DNA of 64,000 nt, taken from positions 62,001 to 126,000 of the forward strand of contig NZ_BONX01000035.1 in assembly GCF_016862935.1 (NCBI RefSeq), read 5' to 3'. Source of the stretch: Plantactinospora mayteni. Its GTDB lineage: Bacteria > Actinomycetota > Actinomycetes > Mycobacteriales > Micromonosporaceae. The notes beneath the pieces are model-generated. The model did no database searches. It worked only from the letters and a program-made list of their open reading frames with translations, and was not told the origin of the DNA. Of this stretch, positions 17,351 to 26,922 are shown one piece after another; positions within the stretch are counted from its first letter, which is position 1; each line of letters begins with the position of its first letter. The position numbers and the translations under genes are program-made.

Positions 17351-18574
17351 ATGCCACGAGGCGTACGGGACCGGCTGGTCATGCTGGCCGCGGCGGCGAC
17401 ACTGCTGGCCGCGGCCGGATGTGCCGAAGATCCGACGACGGCGTCGGGTGCTGGCAGTGGAAGCACCATCAAGGTCGGCATCCTGCACTCGTTGAGCGGC
17501 ACCATGGCGATCAGCGAGGTGACCGTACGGGACGCCGAACTCCTCGCCGTCGAAGAGATCAACGCGGCCGGCGGGGTACTCGGGAAGAAGCTCGAACCCG
17601 TCGTCGAGGACGGCGCCTCGGACTGGCCCACCTTCGCCGAGAAGGCGCAGAAGCTCATCTCGCAGGACCGGGTCGCCACCGTCTTCGGTGGCTGGACCTC
17701 GGCCAGCCGCAAGGCGATGCTGCCGGTCTTCGAGCGCAACAAGGCGCTGCTCTGGTATCCGGTCCAGTACGAGGGGCTGGAGAGTTCGCCGTACATCTTC
17801 TACACCGGGGCGACCACCAACCAGCAGATCGTGCCCGGCCTGGACTACCTGAGGGAGCAGGGCAAGAAGAGCATCTTCCTGGTCGGCAGCGACTACGTCT
17901 TCCCGCGTACCGCAAACAAGATCATCAAGGCGTACGCGGCGGCGAACGGGATGACGGTGCTCGGCGAGGAGTACACCCCGCTCGGGCACACCGAGTACAG
18001 CACGGTGGTGAACAAGCTCCAGCAGGCCAAGCCGGACGCGGTCTTCAACACCCTGAACGGGGACAGCAACGTCGCCTTCTTCAAGCAGCTCCGCAGCAGC
18101 GGCATCACCGCCGAGGCGATGCCGACCGTCTCGGTCAGCGTCGCCGAGGAGGAGGTCGTCGGCATCGGCCCGGAGAACGTCGCCGGGCACCTGGTCGCCT
18201 GGAACTACTACCAGACCACCAGCGGGGCCCGGAACGAGAAGTTCGTGCAGGCGTTCAAGGCCAAGTACGGCGCCGCCAAGGTCACCTCCGACCCGATGGA
18301 GGCCGGCTACAACGCCGTACACCTCTGGGCCGAGGCGGTACGCAAGGCCGGCAGCGTCGACGTCGAGGCGGTGAAGAAGGCGTCGGCCGGGATCTCGCTG
18401 GAGGCCCCCGAGGGGACCGTCACGATCGACGGCGAGAACCAGCACGTCTTCAAGACCGCGCGGATCGGGCTGGTGCAGCCGGACGGCCAGATCAGGGAGG
18501 TCTGGAACTCCGGCCAGCCGATCAAGCCCGACCCCTATCTGAAGGGCTACCCGTGGGCCGCCGGCCTCTCCTGA
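17351..18574 (+). CDS. urtA: Urea ABC transporter substrate-binding lipoprotein
   Basis: A 407-residue periplasmic-binding lipoprotein: signal peptide with lipobox LLAAAGC (mature Cys at about 25), then the UrtA fold starting [18 protein letters not shown]. Family-typical segments include [26 protein letters not shown], and [16 protein letters not shown]. It binds urea outside the cell and delivers it to UrtBC. ATG 17351 follows GGAGAGG. First gene of urtABCDE; a 95-base gap precedes urtB. Confidence 0.95.
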   Translation: MPRGVRDRLVMLAAAATLLAAAGCAEDPTTASGAGSGSTIKVGILHSLSGTMAISEVTVRDAELLAVEEINAAGGVLGKKLEPVVEDGASDWPTFAEKAQKLISQDRVATVFGGWTSASRKAMLPVFERNKALLWYPVQYEGLESSPYIFYTGATTNQQIVPGLDYLREQGKKSIFLVGSDYVFPRTANKIIKAYAAANGMTVLGEEYTPLGHTEYSTVVNKLQQAKPDAVFNTLNGDSNVAFFKQLRSSGITAEAMPTVSVSVAEEEVVGIGPENVAGHLVAWNYYQTTSGARNEKFVQAFKAKYGAAKVTSDPMEAGYNAVHLWAEAVRKAGSVDVEAVKKASAGISLEAPEGTVTIDGENQHVFKTARIGLVQPDGQIREVWNSGQPIKPDPYLKGYPWAAGLS

Positions 18575-18669
18575 GTACCGGCGGGGGACCGACCGCGACC
18601 GACGACCGGGCACCGACCCGACTGACCACCGACTGACGGCCGCGAAACCGGGACGGAGGCGCCGGCGCC

Positions 18670-19548
18670 ATGGCGACACTCAACCAACTGGTGATCGGGG
18701 CGAGCATCGGAGCGGTGCTGCTCCTGATCGCCCTCGGTCTGACCTTCACGTTCGGCCAGATGGGCGTGATCAACATGGCGCACGGCGAGTTCATCATGGC
18801 CGGCGCCTACACCGCGTACCTGCTGCAACCGCTGGTCGGTACCCAGTCGGTGCTGGTCGCCCTGCCGGTGGCGTTCGCCGTCGCCGGGGTGCTGGGGCTG
18901 ATCCTGGAACGGCTGGCGATCCGGCACTTCTACGGACGGCCGCTGGACACCCTGCTGCTCACCTGGGGGATCAGCCTCGTCCTGCAACAGGTCGCCCGGG
19001 ACATCTTCGGCGCGCCGAACGTGCAGGTACGCGCCCCGGGCTGGCTCACCGGCGGTCTCGACCTCGGCGTACGGCTGCCGTACAACCGGGTCTTCATCAT
19101 GGTGCTCGCGGTCGGCTGCGTACTGGCGATCTGGCTCTATCTGACCCGGCTGCGGCACGGCCGGCGGATGCGCGCGGTGATGCAGAACCGGCAGCTCGCC
19201 GCGGTCAGCGGGGTGGCCACCGAACGGGTCGACCAGCTCACCTTCTTCATCGGCTCCGGCCTGGCCGGGGTGGCCGGGGTGGCGCTGACCCTGATCGGCC
19301 CGGTCGGGCCCACCCTGGGCACCAACTACATCGTGGACGCCTTCCTGGTGGTCGTCGCGGGCGGCCTCGGGCAGCTCCGGGGCGCGGTCATCGCCGCCTT
19401 CGCCCTCGGCATCCTGAACAGCTTCGTCGAATTCTGGGTCGACAACGGGGCCAGCCTCGCCAAGGTGGTGGTGTTCGCCGTGATCATCGGATTCCTCCAG
19501 CTCCGTCCACAGGGGATGTTCGTCGTCCGTACCCGGGCCCTGTCGTGA
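18670..19548 (+). CDS. urtB: Urea ABC transporter permease UrtB
   Basis: A 292-residue LivH-type permease with about eight membrane helices and the family motif GLTFTFGQMGVINMAHGEFIM near the N-terminus; VVVAGGLGQLRGAVIAAF near the C-terminus is the EAA-like coupling region. It forms the channel with UrtC. ATG 18670 follows a GGAGG site. The stop overlaps the urtC start (GTGA). Some UrtB proteins carry a long N-terminal extension; this one is the short form. Confidence 0.95.
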   Translation: MATLNQLVIGASIGAVLLLIALGLTFTFGQMGVINMAHGEFIMAGAYTAYLLQPLVGTQSVLVALPVAFAVAGVLGLILERLAIRHFYGRPLDTLLLTWGISLVLQQVARDIFGAPNVQVRAPGWLTGGLDLGVRLPYNRVFIMVLAVGCVLAIWLYLTRLRHGRRMRAVMQNRQLAAVSGVATERVDQLTFFIGSGLAGVAGVALTLIGPVGPTLGTNYIVDAFLVVVAGGLGQLRGAVIAAFALGILNSFVEFWVDNGASLAKVVVFAVIIGFLQLRPQGMFVVRTRALS

Positions 19549-20699
19549 CCGGGATGGTCGGGACCGCGCCGGCCGGTCCGACCCGGCGCCGGCTGGCCGG
19601 TCCGGCACTCTTCGTCGCGGTCGGCCTGCTGCTGGTCGCGGTCGCGCCGGCGGTGCTGTCGCCGTTCCGGCTGGACCTGCTCGGCAAATACCTCTGCTAT
19701 GCCATCGTGGCGGTCGGGATCGGCCTGGCCTGGGGCCGGGGCGGGATGCTCACCCTCGGCCAGGGCGTCTTCTTCGGCCTCGGCGGCTACGCCATGGGCA
19801 TGCACCTGAAGCTGCGCGAGGCCGGCCCCGGCGGGCTGCCGGACTTCATGGTCTGGAGCGGGGTGGAGAGCCTGCCGGCGCTCTGGCGGCCGTTCGCCAA
19901 CCCGGTCTTCGCGCTCGCCATGGTGGTGCTGCTGCCGGTCACCGTCGCGGTGCTGCTCGGCCTGCTGGTCTTCCGGCAGCGGGTCCGGGGCGCCTACTTC
20001 GCCGTGCTCTCCCAGGCGCTGGCCGCCGCCTTCGTGATCCTGCTGGTCGGCCAGCAGGGGCTGACCGGCGGCACCAACGGGCTGACCAACTTCCAGATGT
20101 TCTACGGCCTCGACCTCTACCAGCCGGGCGACAAGCGGATCCTCTACCTGGTCGTGGTGGGTGTGCTCGGGGCGATGTTCCTGCTCGCCTGGCAGCTCTC
20201 GCGCAGCCGCTTCGGGCAGTTGCTGGTCGCGGTCCGGGACGGCGAGGACCGGGTGCGCTTCCTCGGCTACGAGCCGGCCGTGGTCAAGACCATCGCGTTC
20301 GCCGTCTCCGCCGGGATGGCCGGGATCGCCGGTGCGCTCTTCGTGCCGATGGTCGGCCTGCTCAGCCCGGCCAACCTCGGCATCGTCGCCTCGCTCGAAC
20401 TGCTGGTCGGGGTGGCCATCGGCGGCCGGTTCTCGCTGGCCGGCGCGGTCGGCGGGGCCCTGCTGGTCAACTACGCCAAGACCATCTTCAGCGAGGAGTC
20501 GGCGGACAACTGGATCTATCTCCAGGGCGCGATGTTCGTGGTGGTGATGCTCTGGGCGCCGCGCGGGCTGGCCGGACTCGCCGCCGACCTCCGGACCGCC
20601 GTCCGGCACCGGCGCCGCCGCCCACCCCGGTCCGTCCCGGCCCCGCTCCCATCGGGTACGGCCGCGGTGGTGGCCAATCGGGCGGAGGAGCCGGCATGA
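19545..20699 (+). CDS. urtC: Urea ABC transporter permease UrtC
   Basis: A 384-residue LivM-type permease with about ten helices; GIGLAWGRGGMLTLGQGVFFGLGGYAMGM marks UrtC, seen here in pieces such as GMLTLGQGVFFGLGGYAMGM. The C-terminus carries an Arg/Pro-rich tail of about 35 residues after the last helix. GTG 19545 overlaps the urtB stop and the urtD ATG overlaps its own stop, so B, C and D are translationally coupled. Confidence 0.95.
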   Translation: MTGMVGTAPAGPTRRRLAGPALFVAVGLLLVAVAPAVLSPFRLDLLGKYLCYAIVAVGIGLAWGRGGMLTLGQGVFFGLGGYAMGMHLKLREAGPGGLPDFMVWSGVESLPALWRPFANPVFALAMVVLLPVTVAVLLGLLVFRQRVRGAYFAVLSQALAAAFVILLVGQQGLTGGTNGLTNFQMFYGLDLYQPGDKRILYLVVVGVLGAMFLLAWQLSRSRFGQLLVAVRDGEDRVRFLGYEPAVVKTIAFAVSAGMAGIAGALFVPMVGLLSPANLGIVASLELLVGVAIGGRFSLAGAVGGALLVNYAKTIFSEESADNWIYLQGAMFVVVMLWAPRGLAGLAADLRTAVRHRRRRPPRSVPAPLPSGTAAVVANRAEEPA

Positions 20700-21463
20700 C
20701 CGAGCTGTTGCGGGTGCGCGGGCTGAACGTGGTCTTCTCCGGGTTCCGGGCCATCACCGAGCTGGACTTCACGGTCAGCGGCGGTGAACTGCGCTTCCTG
20801 ATCGGGCCGAACGGGGCCGGCAAGACCACCCTGATCGACGTGATCACCGGGCTGACCAGACCCGCCTCCGGCTCCGTACGCTTCGCCGGCACCGAACTGC
20901 TGGGGCGGCGGGAGCACCAGATCGTCCGGCTCGGCATCGGCCGTACCTTCCAGACGTCGGTGGTCTTCGAGCAGTTGACCGTACTGGAGAACCTGGACCT
21001 GGCGGCGACGTTCCGGCGCCCGCTCGGCACCCTGCTGCGGCGTCGGCGGGGGATCGCCGACCAGGTGGCGGAGGCGCTGGAGACCACCGGGCTGGCCGAG
21101 TTGGCGGACCGGCCGGCGGGGGTGCTCTCGCACGGGCAGCGGCAGTGGCTGGAGATCGGCATGCTGCTCGCCCAGCGGCCCAGCCTGCTGCTGCTGGACG
21201 AGCCGGTGGCCGGGATGAGCCGGGACGAGCGGGCCCGGACCGGCGAGCTGCTCCGGCAGGTGGCGAAGGAGCACACGGTGATCGTGGTCGAACACGACAT
21301 GGACTTCCTGCGCCGGTTCGCCAGCACGGTGACGGTGCTGCACGAGGGCCGGCTGCTCTGCGAGGGGACGGTGGCCCAGGTGCAGGCCGACCCCCGGGTG
21401 CAGGAGGTGTATCTCGGCCGGACCCGCAAGGAGAGCGCCGAACTGGTCAAGGAGGCTTCCTAG
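20696..21463 (+). CDS. urtD: Urea ABC transporter ATP-binding protein UrtD
   Basis: A 255-residue LivG-like ATPase with Walker A GPNGAGKTT, signature LSHGQRQWLEIG, Walker B LLLLDEPVAGM and switch VVEHDMDF. The LSHGQRQWLEIGM variant is characteristic of UrtD and supports urea rather than branched-chain amino acids as substrate. The stop codon is immediately followed by the urtE ATG. Confidence 0.95.
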   Translation: MTELLRVRGLNVVFSGFRAITELDFTVSGGELRFLIGPNGAGKTTLIDVITGLTRPASGSVRFAGTELLGRREHQIVRLGIGRTFQTSVVFEQLTVLENLDLAATFRRPLGTLLRRRRGIADQVAEALETTGLAELADRPAGVLSHGQRQWLEIGMLLAQRPSLLLLDEPVAGMSRDERARTGELLRQVAKEHTVIVVEHDMDFLRRFASTVTVLHEGRLLCEGTVAQVQADPRVQEVYLGRTRKESAELVKEAS

Positions 21464-22159
21464 ATGCTGACCGTGCAGGGCCTGGACGTGGCGTACGGGC
21501 GGGCGCAGGTGCTCTTCGGGGTGGATCTGGAAGCGCCGGCCGGCTCCCTGGTCTGCGTGATGGGACGCAACGGGGTGGGCAAGACCACCCTGCTCAAGGC
21601 GGTCATGGGCGTACTGCCGGTCCGGTCCGGCCGGGTGCACTTCGCCGGGGAGGAGATCACCGGGCTGAAGACCCACGAACGGGTACGCCGGGGACTCGGT
21701 TACGTGCCGCCCGGCCACGAGACCTTTCCGCAGCTCACCGTCGGGGAGAACCTCCAGGTGGCGGCGGAGGCGACCGGCCGGCCCAGCCAGGGGGCGGTGG
21801 ACGAGGCCCTCGACCTCTTCCCGGCGCTGCCGGTGCTGCTGAAGCGCCGGGCCGGCTTCCTCTCCGGCGGGCAACAGCAGCAGCTCGCCATCGCCCGGGC
21901 GCTGGTCGGCCGGCCGAAGATGCTGCTGCTGGACGAGCCGACCGAGGGCATCCAGCCGTCGATCATCCTGGAGATCGAGGAGGCGGTCCAGCGGCTGCAC
22001 CGCGAACTCGGGCTCGCCATCCTGCTGGTCGAGCAATATCTGGAGCTGGCGCTGCGGCTCGCCGACCGGTTCGTGATCCTGGACGCCGGTGAGGTGGTCC
22101 GGTCCGGCGACCGGGCCGAGCTACGCGATCCGTCGGTGCACGCACTGCTCTCGGTGTGA
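21464..22159 (+). CDS. urtE: Urea ABC transporter ATP-binding protein UrtE
   Basis: A 231-residue LivF-like ATPase: Walker A GRNGVGKTT, signature LSGGQQQQLAIARAL, Walker B LLLDEPTEGIQPSII, switch LVEQYLELAL. GIQPSIILEIE is a UrtE family hallmark. The start codon touches the urtD stop with no gap. It closes the transporter operon. Confidence 0.95.
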   Translation: MLTVQGLDVAYGRAQVLFGVDLEAPAGSLVCVMGRNGVGKTTLLKAVMGVLPVRSGRVHFAGEEITGLKTHERVRRGLGYVPPGHETFPQLTVGENLQVAAEATGRPSQGAVDEALDLFPALPVLLKRRAGFLSGGQQQQLAIARALVGRPKMLLLDEPTEGIQPSIILEIEEAVQRLHRELGLAILLVEQYLELALRLADRFVILDAGEVVRSGDRAELRDPSVHALLSV

Positions 22160-22491
22160 CGCCGCCACTCCGGCCTGAGTAGTCCGACCGCGGAGGAATT
22201 GCTCGTCGCGTCGTCCGTACCGCTCGTGTCGGGCATGCCACCCGTGTCGGGCATGCCGCTCCTTTCAAGGGCTCCGAGCTGGCAGCCGAGCCGGACTAAG
22301 ATGCTGTAAATGATCGTCGATGCGTGGCGTCGTCCGATCATTTCTTGTCGTTCCGGTCGATTCGCCATCCGATTCCGCTGACCCGGATCTGGCGTCGACC
22401 AATCCTCCAGAGGGAATCGTCCAATCGTGTTTTCGTGTTCTCTGCCCGTCGGTCCGGTGGACGGGCGGCATCCCGGGTCGGCACGCCGCCG
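22160..22491 (+). other. Intergenic region between urtE and the propeller gene
   Basis: About 330 bases without a supported gene. It contains two copies of cgtgtcgggcatgcc (22225-22239, 22243-22257) and, from about 22290 to 22450, a stretch clearly poorer in GC than its surroundings, which may hold the promoter of the next gene. The frame of the next gene stays open through it from 22324, so a longer N-terminus cannot be fully excluded. Confidence 0.5.
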
Positions 22492-24777
22492 ATGACCGAC
22501 GGGACGGGCCGGCGTACGCCGGAGTGGTTCGCCCGCCGTACCGCCGCCGAACCGGCCTGGACCGGTCAACCGCTCTGGGCCTGGGGTCCACCCGGGCGGC
22601 GACCACGACCGCTGCCGGCGCGACCCGGGCCGTACCAGCCGGTACCGGCCTGGGTGACCGCGCTGCTCGGCTTCACCGACGACCGGACCGGACGGCCCCG
22701 GGCACTGGTGACCAGCTATGCCGGCGCCCGGGTGGTGCTCGACCTGTCCGACGGTGGACTGGTCGGTGCGGTGGACGAGCGGGCCCACGCCCGGGCGTCC
22801 GCGACGACCCGGATCGACGGCGAGCAGTTGGTCGTCTCCGGAGCCGGAGCCGGCTACCTCCAGGTGAGCGACCTCGACAGCGGCCGGTCCCGCTGGCGGC
22901 AGTGGTGCGGCGACGTGCGGTCCCTGGCGACCGTCACCCTGGCCGGCCGCCCGTTCGCGGTGCTGACCGGCGGATCGCCGCACCTGGAGATCTGGTCGCT
23001 CGGCGCCGACCGGGGCGCCCGACTGCACACGTTGCGGACCGGGAGCGAGCGGATTAGCGTGCTGGCCGCGACCGAGGCGGGGGAGGCCGCCGTGCTGGCG
23101 GTCGGCACGAGTACCGGGCGGGTGTCGCTGTGGCGGCTGGAGCCGACGCCGGCCGGCGACGACGTCCGGGTCGAGCCGCTCGGCGAGTACGGCTTCGAGG
23201 TCTCCGGGCTGGTCACCGTGCTGGGGTTCGCGGACTGGCACGGCCGGCCGATCCTGCTCGGCGCCGCCGGCCGGGTGGCCAGGGCCTGGGATCTGCCCGC
23301 CGGGCGACCGCTCGGGCCGGCGTTCGCCGCGCACACCGGCCAGGTCAACTCCGTGCTGGCCGGCCGGCTCGGCGAGCGTACGGTGCTGTGGAGCGGCGAC
23401 GACGCGACCGTACGGGCCTGGCTGCCGGAGACCGGCCGGCAACTGGGCGAGGCGTTCCGTTATCCGTACGAGGCGGCGCCGACCCGGACGATCGGGGTCG
23501 AGATCGGCGGGCGGCCGATGCTGGTCACCGGGGACGGTGCGGGCCTGGTGTGGGTCTGGGACCCGGAGCGGCCGTACCCGTTCCGGCGCGACCTGCCGTC
23601 CGGTGATCAGGACCTGCCATCCAGTGATCGCGACCTGCTGTCCGGTGGTCGCGGCGACCGGGCGCCGGATTCGCTGGGCGTTTCCGGGTATCGCCTCGCG
23701 GTCGCCAGCCCGGCGGGGCAGCCGGTGCTGCTCGCCGCGTTGCCCGGGCACCCGGTACGGGGGTTCGAGCCGGCGACCGGGGCCGAGGTCGAGTTGCCGC
23801 CGCACGGGGTCCCGGACGGGTCGACGCTGGTGCCGGGCGAGCACCCGGTGCTGGCCGGGATCGGGCCGGACCACGTCGAGCTGTGGGACCCGGCCACCGG
23901 GGACCGGATCGGCCCGGTGCCGTTGGGCCGGAACCGGCCGGGCCACCCTGGAACGGCCCTGCCGGACGCGGCCGGCGACTCCGGACCGGTGGGGCCGGTC
24001 GGCGCCGGACTGCTGGGGCCGGTCGGTACCGGACTGCTGGGGCCGGTCGGTACCGGACTGCTGGGGCCGGTCGGTACCGGACTGGTGGACGGCCGCCGGG
24101 TGCTGCTGGTGGCGGACGGAACCGCACTGGTCCGGGTCGACGTCGCGACCGGTCGGCTGGACAGGTCGCCGACCGGGCACTCCGGCCGGATCCGGGGGCT
24201 GGCGCTCGGCGAGCTGGCCGGGGTACCGGTCGGGTTGACCGCCGCCGAGGACGACACCGTACGCCTCTGGCACCTCGACGCCTGGGGGTCGTCCGGGCGG
24301 ACGGTGCTGGACGGGCACGGTGGCGCCGCGTACGCCGTGACGACCGCGACCGTCCACGGGCGTGGCCTGGTGTTCGGGGCCGGCCGGAACGGGCAGGTCC
24401 GCTGCGTCGACGTCACCGACCTGGTCCGGTCGAAGCGGGCCGGTCGGCTCGGCGACGTCGAGCCCGATGCCGGCGGCGAGTCCGACGGCCCGGCCGCCCC
24501 GGTGGCCGACGAACTGCCGCCCGAGCCCGTCGTCGTGCTGACCGCCACCCGGCCGGTACGGTCGTTGGCCGTCGTCCGGGCCGGCCGGACCGACTGGCTG
24601 GTGGCGGCGGACGGGAGCACGCTGCGCTGGCAGCCCGTCGGCGAGCCGGGTACGCCGGGCCAGACGATCGAGGTGGGTGCCCCGGTGACCGACCTCGTGG
24701 CCCTGCCCGGGGTGCTGGTGGTGGCGGCCGGGGACGGACTTCTCGGTTACCGCCCGCCGCCCGACCGGACCGGATAG
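22492..24777 (+). CDS. WD40-like beta-propeller protein
   Basis: A 761-residue protein built of degenerate WD40-type blades. The clearest are AHTGQVNSVLAGRLGERTVL, SGDDATVRAWLPETG, GHSGRIRGLALGELAG and AAEDDTVRLWHLDAW. There is no signal peptide or membrane helix, so it is probably cytoplasmic. Actinomycetes have many such proteins, some linked to kinases or STAND ATPases; no partner domain is present here. Start ATG 22492 (MTDGTGRRTPEWF) is preferred because upstream sequence lacks coding character. Two separate tandem repeats interrupt the blades. Function unknown; likely a protein-binding scaffold. Confidence 0.8.
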   Translation: MTDGTGRRTPEWFARRTAAEPAWTGQPLWAWGPPGRRPRPLPARPGPYQPVPAWVTALLGFTDDRTGRPRALVTSYAGARVVLDLSDGGLVGAVDERAHARASATTRIDGEQLVVSGAGAGYLQVSDLDSGRSRWRQWCGDVRSLATVTLAGRPFAVLTGGSPHLEIWSLGADRGARLHTLRTGSERISVLAATEAGEAAVLAVGTSTGRVSLWRLEPTPAGDDVRVEPLGEYGFEVSGLVTVLGFADWHGRPILLGAAGRVARAWDLPAGRPLGPAFAAHTGQVNSVLAGRLGERTVLWSGDDATVRAWLPETGRQLGEAFRYPYEAAPTRTIGVEIGGRPMLVTGDGAGLVWVWDPERPYPFRRDLPSGDQDLPSSDRDLLSGGRGDRAPDSLGVSGYRLAVASPAGQPVLLAALPGHPVRGFEPATGAEVELPPHGVPDGSTLVPGEHPVLAGIGPDHVELWDPATGDRIGPVPLGRNRPGHPGTALPDAAGDSGPVGPVGAGLLGPVGTGLLGPVGTGLLGPVGTGLVDGRRVLLVADGTALVRVDVATGRLDRSPTGHSGRIRGLALGELAGVPVGLTAAEDDTVRLWHLDAWGSSGRTVLDGHGGAAYAVTTATVHGRGLVFGAGRNGQVRCVDVTDLVRSKRAGRLGDVEPDAGGESDGPAAPVADELPPEPVVVLTATRPVRSLAVVRAGRTDWLVAADGSTLRWQPVGEPGTPGQTIEVGAPVTDLVALPGVLVVAAGDGLLGYRPPPDRTG
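23590..23652 (+). repeat. 21-bp tandem repeat in the propeller gene
   Basis: Three 21-bp units starting gacctgcc encode a seven-residue repeat (DLPSGDQ, DLPSSDR, DLLSGGR) at about residues 367-387, in a loop between blades. Confidence 0.9.
24007..24078 (+). repeat. Perfect 24-bp tandem repeat in the propeller gene
   Basis: Three identical 24-bp units (24007, 24031, 24055) encode GLLGPVGT repeated three times, residues about 506-529. Perfect identity at DNA level, including third positions, indicates recent expansion. Confidence 0.95.
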
Positions 24778-24802
24778 TTCCGGCGGCGGGGCCGCCGGTC
24801 GG

Positions 24803-25372
24803 TCAGCGGACCGGCGTGGTGTCGGGCTGGCCGCCGGACGGGCCCGCGACCGGCCCGGCATGCTGTTCGGTGGTATCGAAGAGCAGGCAGGACGAGGTGG
24901 CGTGTGCGACCAGCCGGCCACTCCCGTCGGTGAGCCGCGCCTCGGCGAGGGCCGTCCGGCGGCCCCGCTGGATCACGGTGCCCTCGCAGCGCAGCATCCC
25001 GCTCTGCACCGTCACCGGGCGGAGGAACTTCACGTTCAGGTCCAACGTCGTGTAGCCCATCCCGGCCGGCAGCGTGGTGTGCACGGCACAGCCGGCGGCG
25101 GTGTCCAGCAGGATCGACAGCACCCCACCGTGCACCGTGCCGAGCGGGTTGTAGTGGAACTCCCGCGCGGTCATCTCGACCGAGACCCGGCCCTCGTCGG
25201 CGGTCATCCGGCCCATCCCGACCAGCTCGGTGACCGGCGGCGCGGCCAGTTCGCCGGCGATCATCGCGCGGAGCAGGTCGAGCCCGGCCCGCTGGCCGAG
25301 CTGGGCCGCGTTGTCCGTCGGATCGGCCCAGGAGAAGGTGCGGTTACGCTCGCCGGCCCCCGTCTTGGTCAT
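24803..25372 (-). CDS. PaaI-type hot-dog thioesterase
   Basis: A 189-residue hot-dog-fold protein with the motif FHYNPLGTVHGGVLSILLDTAAGCAV: HGG plus the catalytic Asp of acyl-CoA thioesterases in the PaaI/hGG-phenylacetyl family. It should hydrolyse an aryl- or acyl-CoA; substrate unknown. Start ATG 25372 has GAGGAG upstream on this strand. It is divergent from the HxlR regulator gene, which may control it. Confidence 0.87.
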   Translation of the reverse strand: MTKTGAGERNRTFSWADPTDNAAQLGQRAGLDLLRAMIAGELAAPPVTELVGMGRMTADEGRVSVEMTAREFHYNPLGTVHGGVLSILLDTAAGCAVHTTLPAGMGYTTLDLNVKFLRPVTVQSGMLRCEGTVIQRGRRTALAEARLTDGSGRLVAHATSSCLLFDTTEQHAGPVAGPSGGQPDTTPVR

Positions 25373-25474
25373 GTCGTCTCCTCGTTCCGCTCATCGTCGC
25401 CATGACCTGGCAACCTGTGCTGATCGGCGACCTCGCACGGCTCGGTCACGTCGTCTCCTCGCACGGCTCGGTCA
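25368..25474. repeat. Duplicated segments in the thioesterase/HxlR intergenic region
   Basis: ggtcaygtcgtctcctcg occurs at 25368-25385, covering the thioesterase start and ribosome site, and again at 25444-25461. cctcgcacggctcggtca occurs at 25431-25448 and 25457-25474. The spacer therefore seems to have grown by small duplications that copied the translation start region. Confidence 0.7.
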
Positions 25475-25530
25475 GGAGGCAGCTTCGCAGGGGGTTGCTG
25501 GGTCTGTCAACAAGACCTAGCCTGGGTCGC

Positions 25531-26007
25531 ATGGTGGCACCGGAGGCGCTGGGCTGGTCGGTCGACAACTGCACCATCGGGCGGGCGATGGCGATCCTCG
25601 GCGAGCGGTGGACCGTCGTGGTGCTGCGCGAGGTGTTCAACGGAGTACGGCGCTTCGACGACATGCGCCAGCGCACAGGGATCCCCCGGCAGGTGCTCAC
25701 GGACCGGCTGGCCATGCTGGTCGACGAGGGGCTGCTCCGCCGCGAGCCCTACCGGGAGCCGGGTGCGCGGCCGCGGCACGAATACCGGCTCACCGTGAAG
25801 GGGCTCGACCTGTGGCCGGTGCTGGTGGCGGTGCTGGAGTGGGGTGACCGCTATCTGGCCGACCCGGAGGGCTCGCCGATGGCCACGGTGCACCGGGACT
25901 GCGCCGCCGAGGTGCGGGTCGTGCTCCGCTGCGCGGACGGCCACGAGGTGACCTCGCCCCGGGACGTGCTGCCCCGCCCCGGCCCCGGCGCACAGCGCCG
26001 GAGCTGA
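25531..26007 (+). CDS. HxlR-family transcriptional regulator
   Basis: A 158-residue winged-helix regulator with the HxlR hallmark NCTIGRAMAILGERWTVVVL and recognition region RFDDMRQRTGIPRQVLTDRL. An effector is not known; HxlR proteins often sense aldehydes or redox signals. ATG 25531 is used because upstream in-frame sequence lies in the duplicated spacer. It is divergent from the thioesterase gene, the usual arrangement of a local regulator. Confidence 0.9.
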   Translation: MVAPEALGWSVDNCTIGRAMAILGERWTVVVLREVFNGVRRFDDMRQRTGIPRQVLTDRLAMLVDEGLLRREPYREPGARPRHEYRLTVKGLDLWPVLVAVLEWGDRYLADPEGSPMATVHRDCAAEVRVVLRCADGHEVTSPRDVLPRPGPGAQRRS

Positions 26008-26073
26008 CCAGGATCGGGGAGGAGGTCGGGCGGGAGCGCCGGACCGGTCTCCGGTACTCCCGCCCGACGGCTG

Positions 26074-26922
26074 CTACCAGCGGAACCCGGCGCCGTACGA
26101 GATCTCGGCCAGCACCTGCTGCCCCGACGCGTTCGGGTGGAAGTAGTCCCAGCCGGACAACTGGCCCAACGTGAACGGATAGCCGAACACCGCGTTGCCG
26201 TCGAAGGCGCAGTTCGACCCGTACGCGGCGCAGGCCTGGGCGAGCTGGCTGTTGTAGTCGACGACCCGTTGGCGTACCCGGCTGCGCCGGTCCACGTCGG
26301 CCTGGGCGTTGGAGGTCGGGCTGGCCAGCATCGACTGGCAGATGCCGAAGAGCGACCACGCGGTACGGGCGGCGAGGTTGCCCCGGCCGACCGACCAGAG
26401 CCGCTGGATGTCGGGCACGCTGATCACGAACACCCGGGCGTTCGGCAGCCCGGAGCGGATCCGGCCGAGCGCGGCGTCGATGTTGTTCCGGAAGGTGCTC
26501 ACCGAGGTCATCCCGGACTCGGAACTGGCGCAGGCGTCGTTCGCGCCGATCAGCATCGTCACGTAGCCGACGCCCTGCGAGACGGCGGTGGCGGCCTGGC
26601 CGGCCATGTCCGAGGAGGTGGCGCCGGTCTCGCCGTCGTTGTGGTTGCGCCCGTTGATCGCCGGGTTCAGCGCGCGGATTCGCAGGTAGTGGCTGTTCAC
26701 TCCGGAGTCGTCGCCGGTGCTGAACGAGCGGGACGGGCAGTCGACGTACCAGCCGCAGGCGTTGAAGCCCCGGGTGATCGAGTCACCCAGGCTGGCCATC
26801 GAGGCGGGCGGTGGACCGGGATCGGCCTGGGCCGGGCTGGCGACGAGCCCGACCGAGGTGACGAGTACGACGGCGGCGACGAGGGTGGACAGGAGGGTGG
26901 CGGTGCGGCGGGGAACGGACAT
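26074..26922 (-). CDS. Secreted SGNH/GDSL hydrolase
   Basis: A 282-residue secreted esterase or lipase. The signal peptide is RRTATLLSTLVAAVVLV with cleavage near AQA-DP. The catalytic blocks are Ser in SLGDSITRGF, oxyanion Asn in MLIGANDAC, and Asp/His in WDYFHPNASGQQ. Cysteine spacing (FNACGWYVDCP and others) suggests disulfides. Start ATG 26922 (MSVPRR) follows GGAGG; a longer in-frame start lacks a ribosome site. The gene is divergent from the secreted protease gene. Confidence 0.92.
   Translation of the reverse strand: MSVPRRTATLLSTLVAAVVLVTSVGLVASPAQADPGPPPASMASLGDSITRGFNACGWYVDCPSRSFSTGDDSGVNSHYLRIRALNPAINGRNHNDGETGATSSDMAGQAATAVSQGVGYVTMLIGANDACASSESGMTSVSTFRNNIDAALGRIRSGLPNARVFVISVPDIQRLWSVGRGNLAARTAWSLFGICQSMLASPTSNAQADVDRRSRVRQRVVDYNSQLAQACAAYGSNCAFDGNAVFGYPFTLGQLSGWDYFHPNASGQQVLAEISYGAGFRW

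Noticed and set aside
21700-24921. 1073-residue open frame antisense to urtE and the propeller gene
   Set aside because: No ribosome site, no recognisable motif; it is produced by third-position GC bias of the sense genes.
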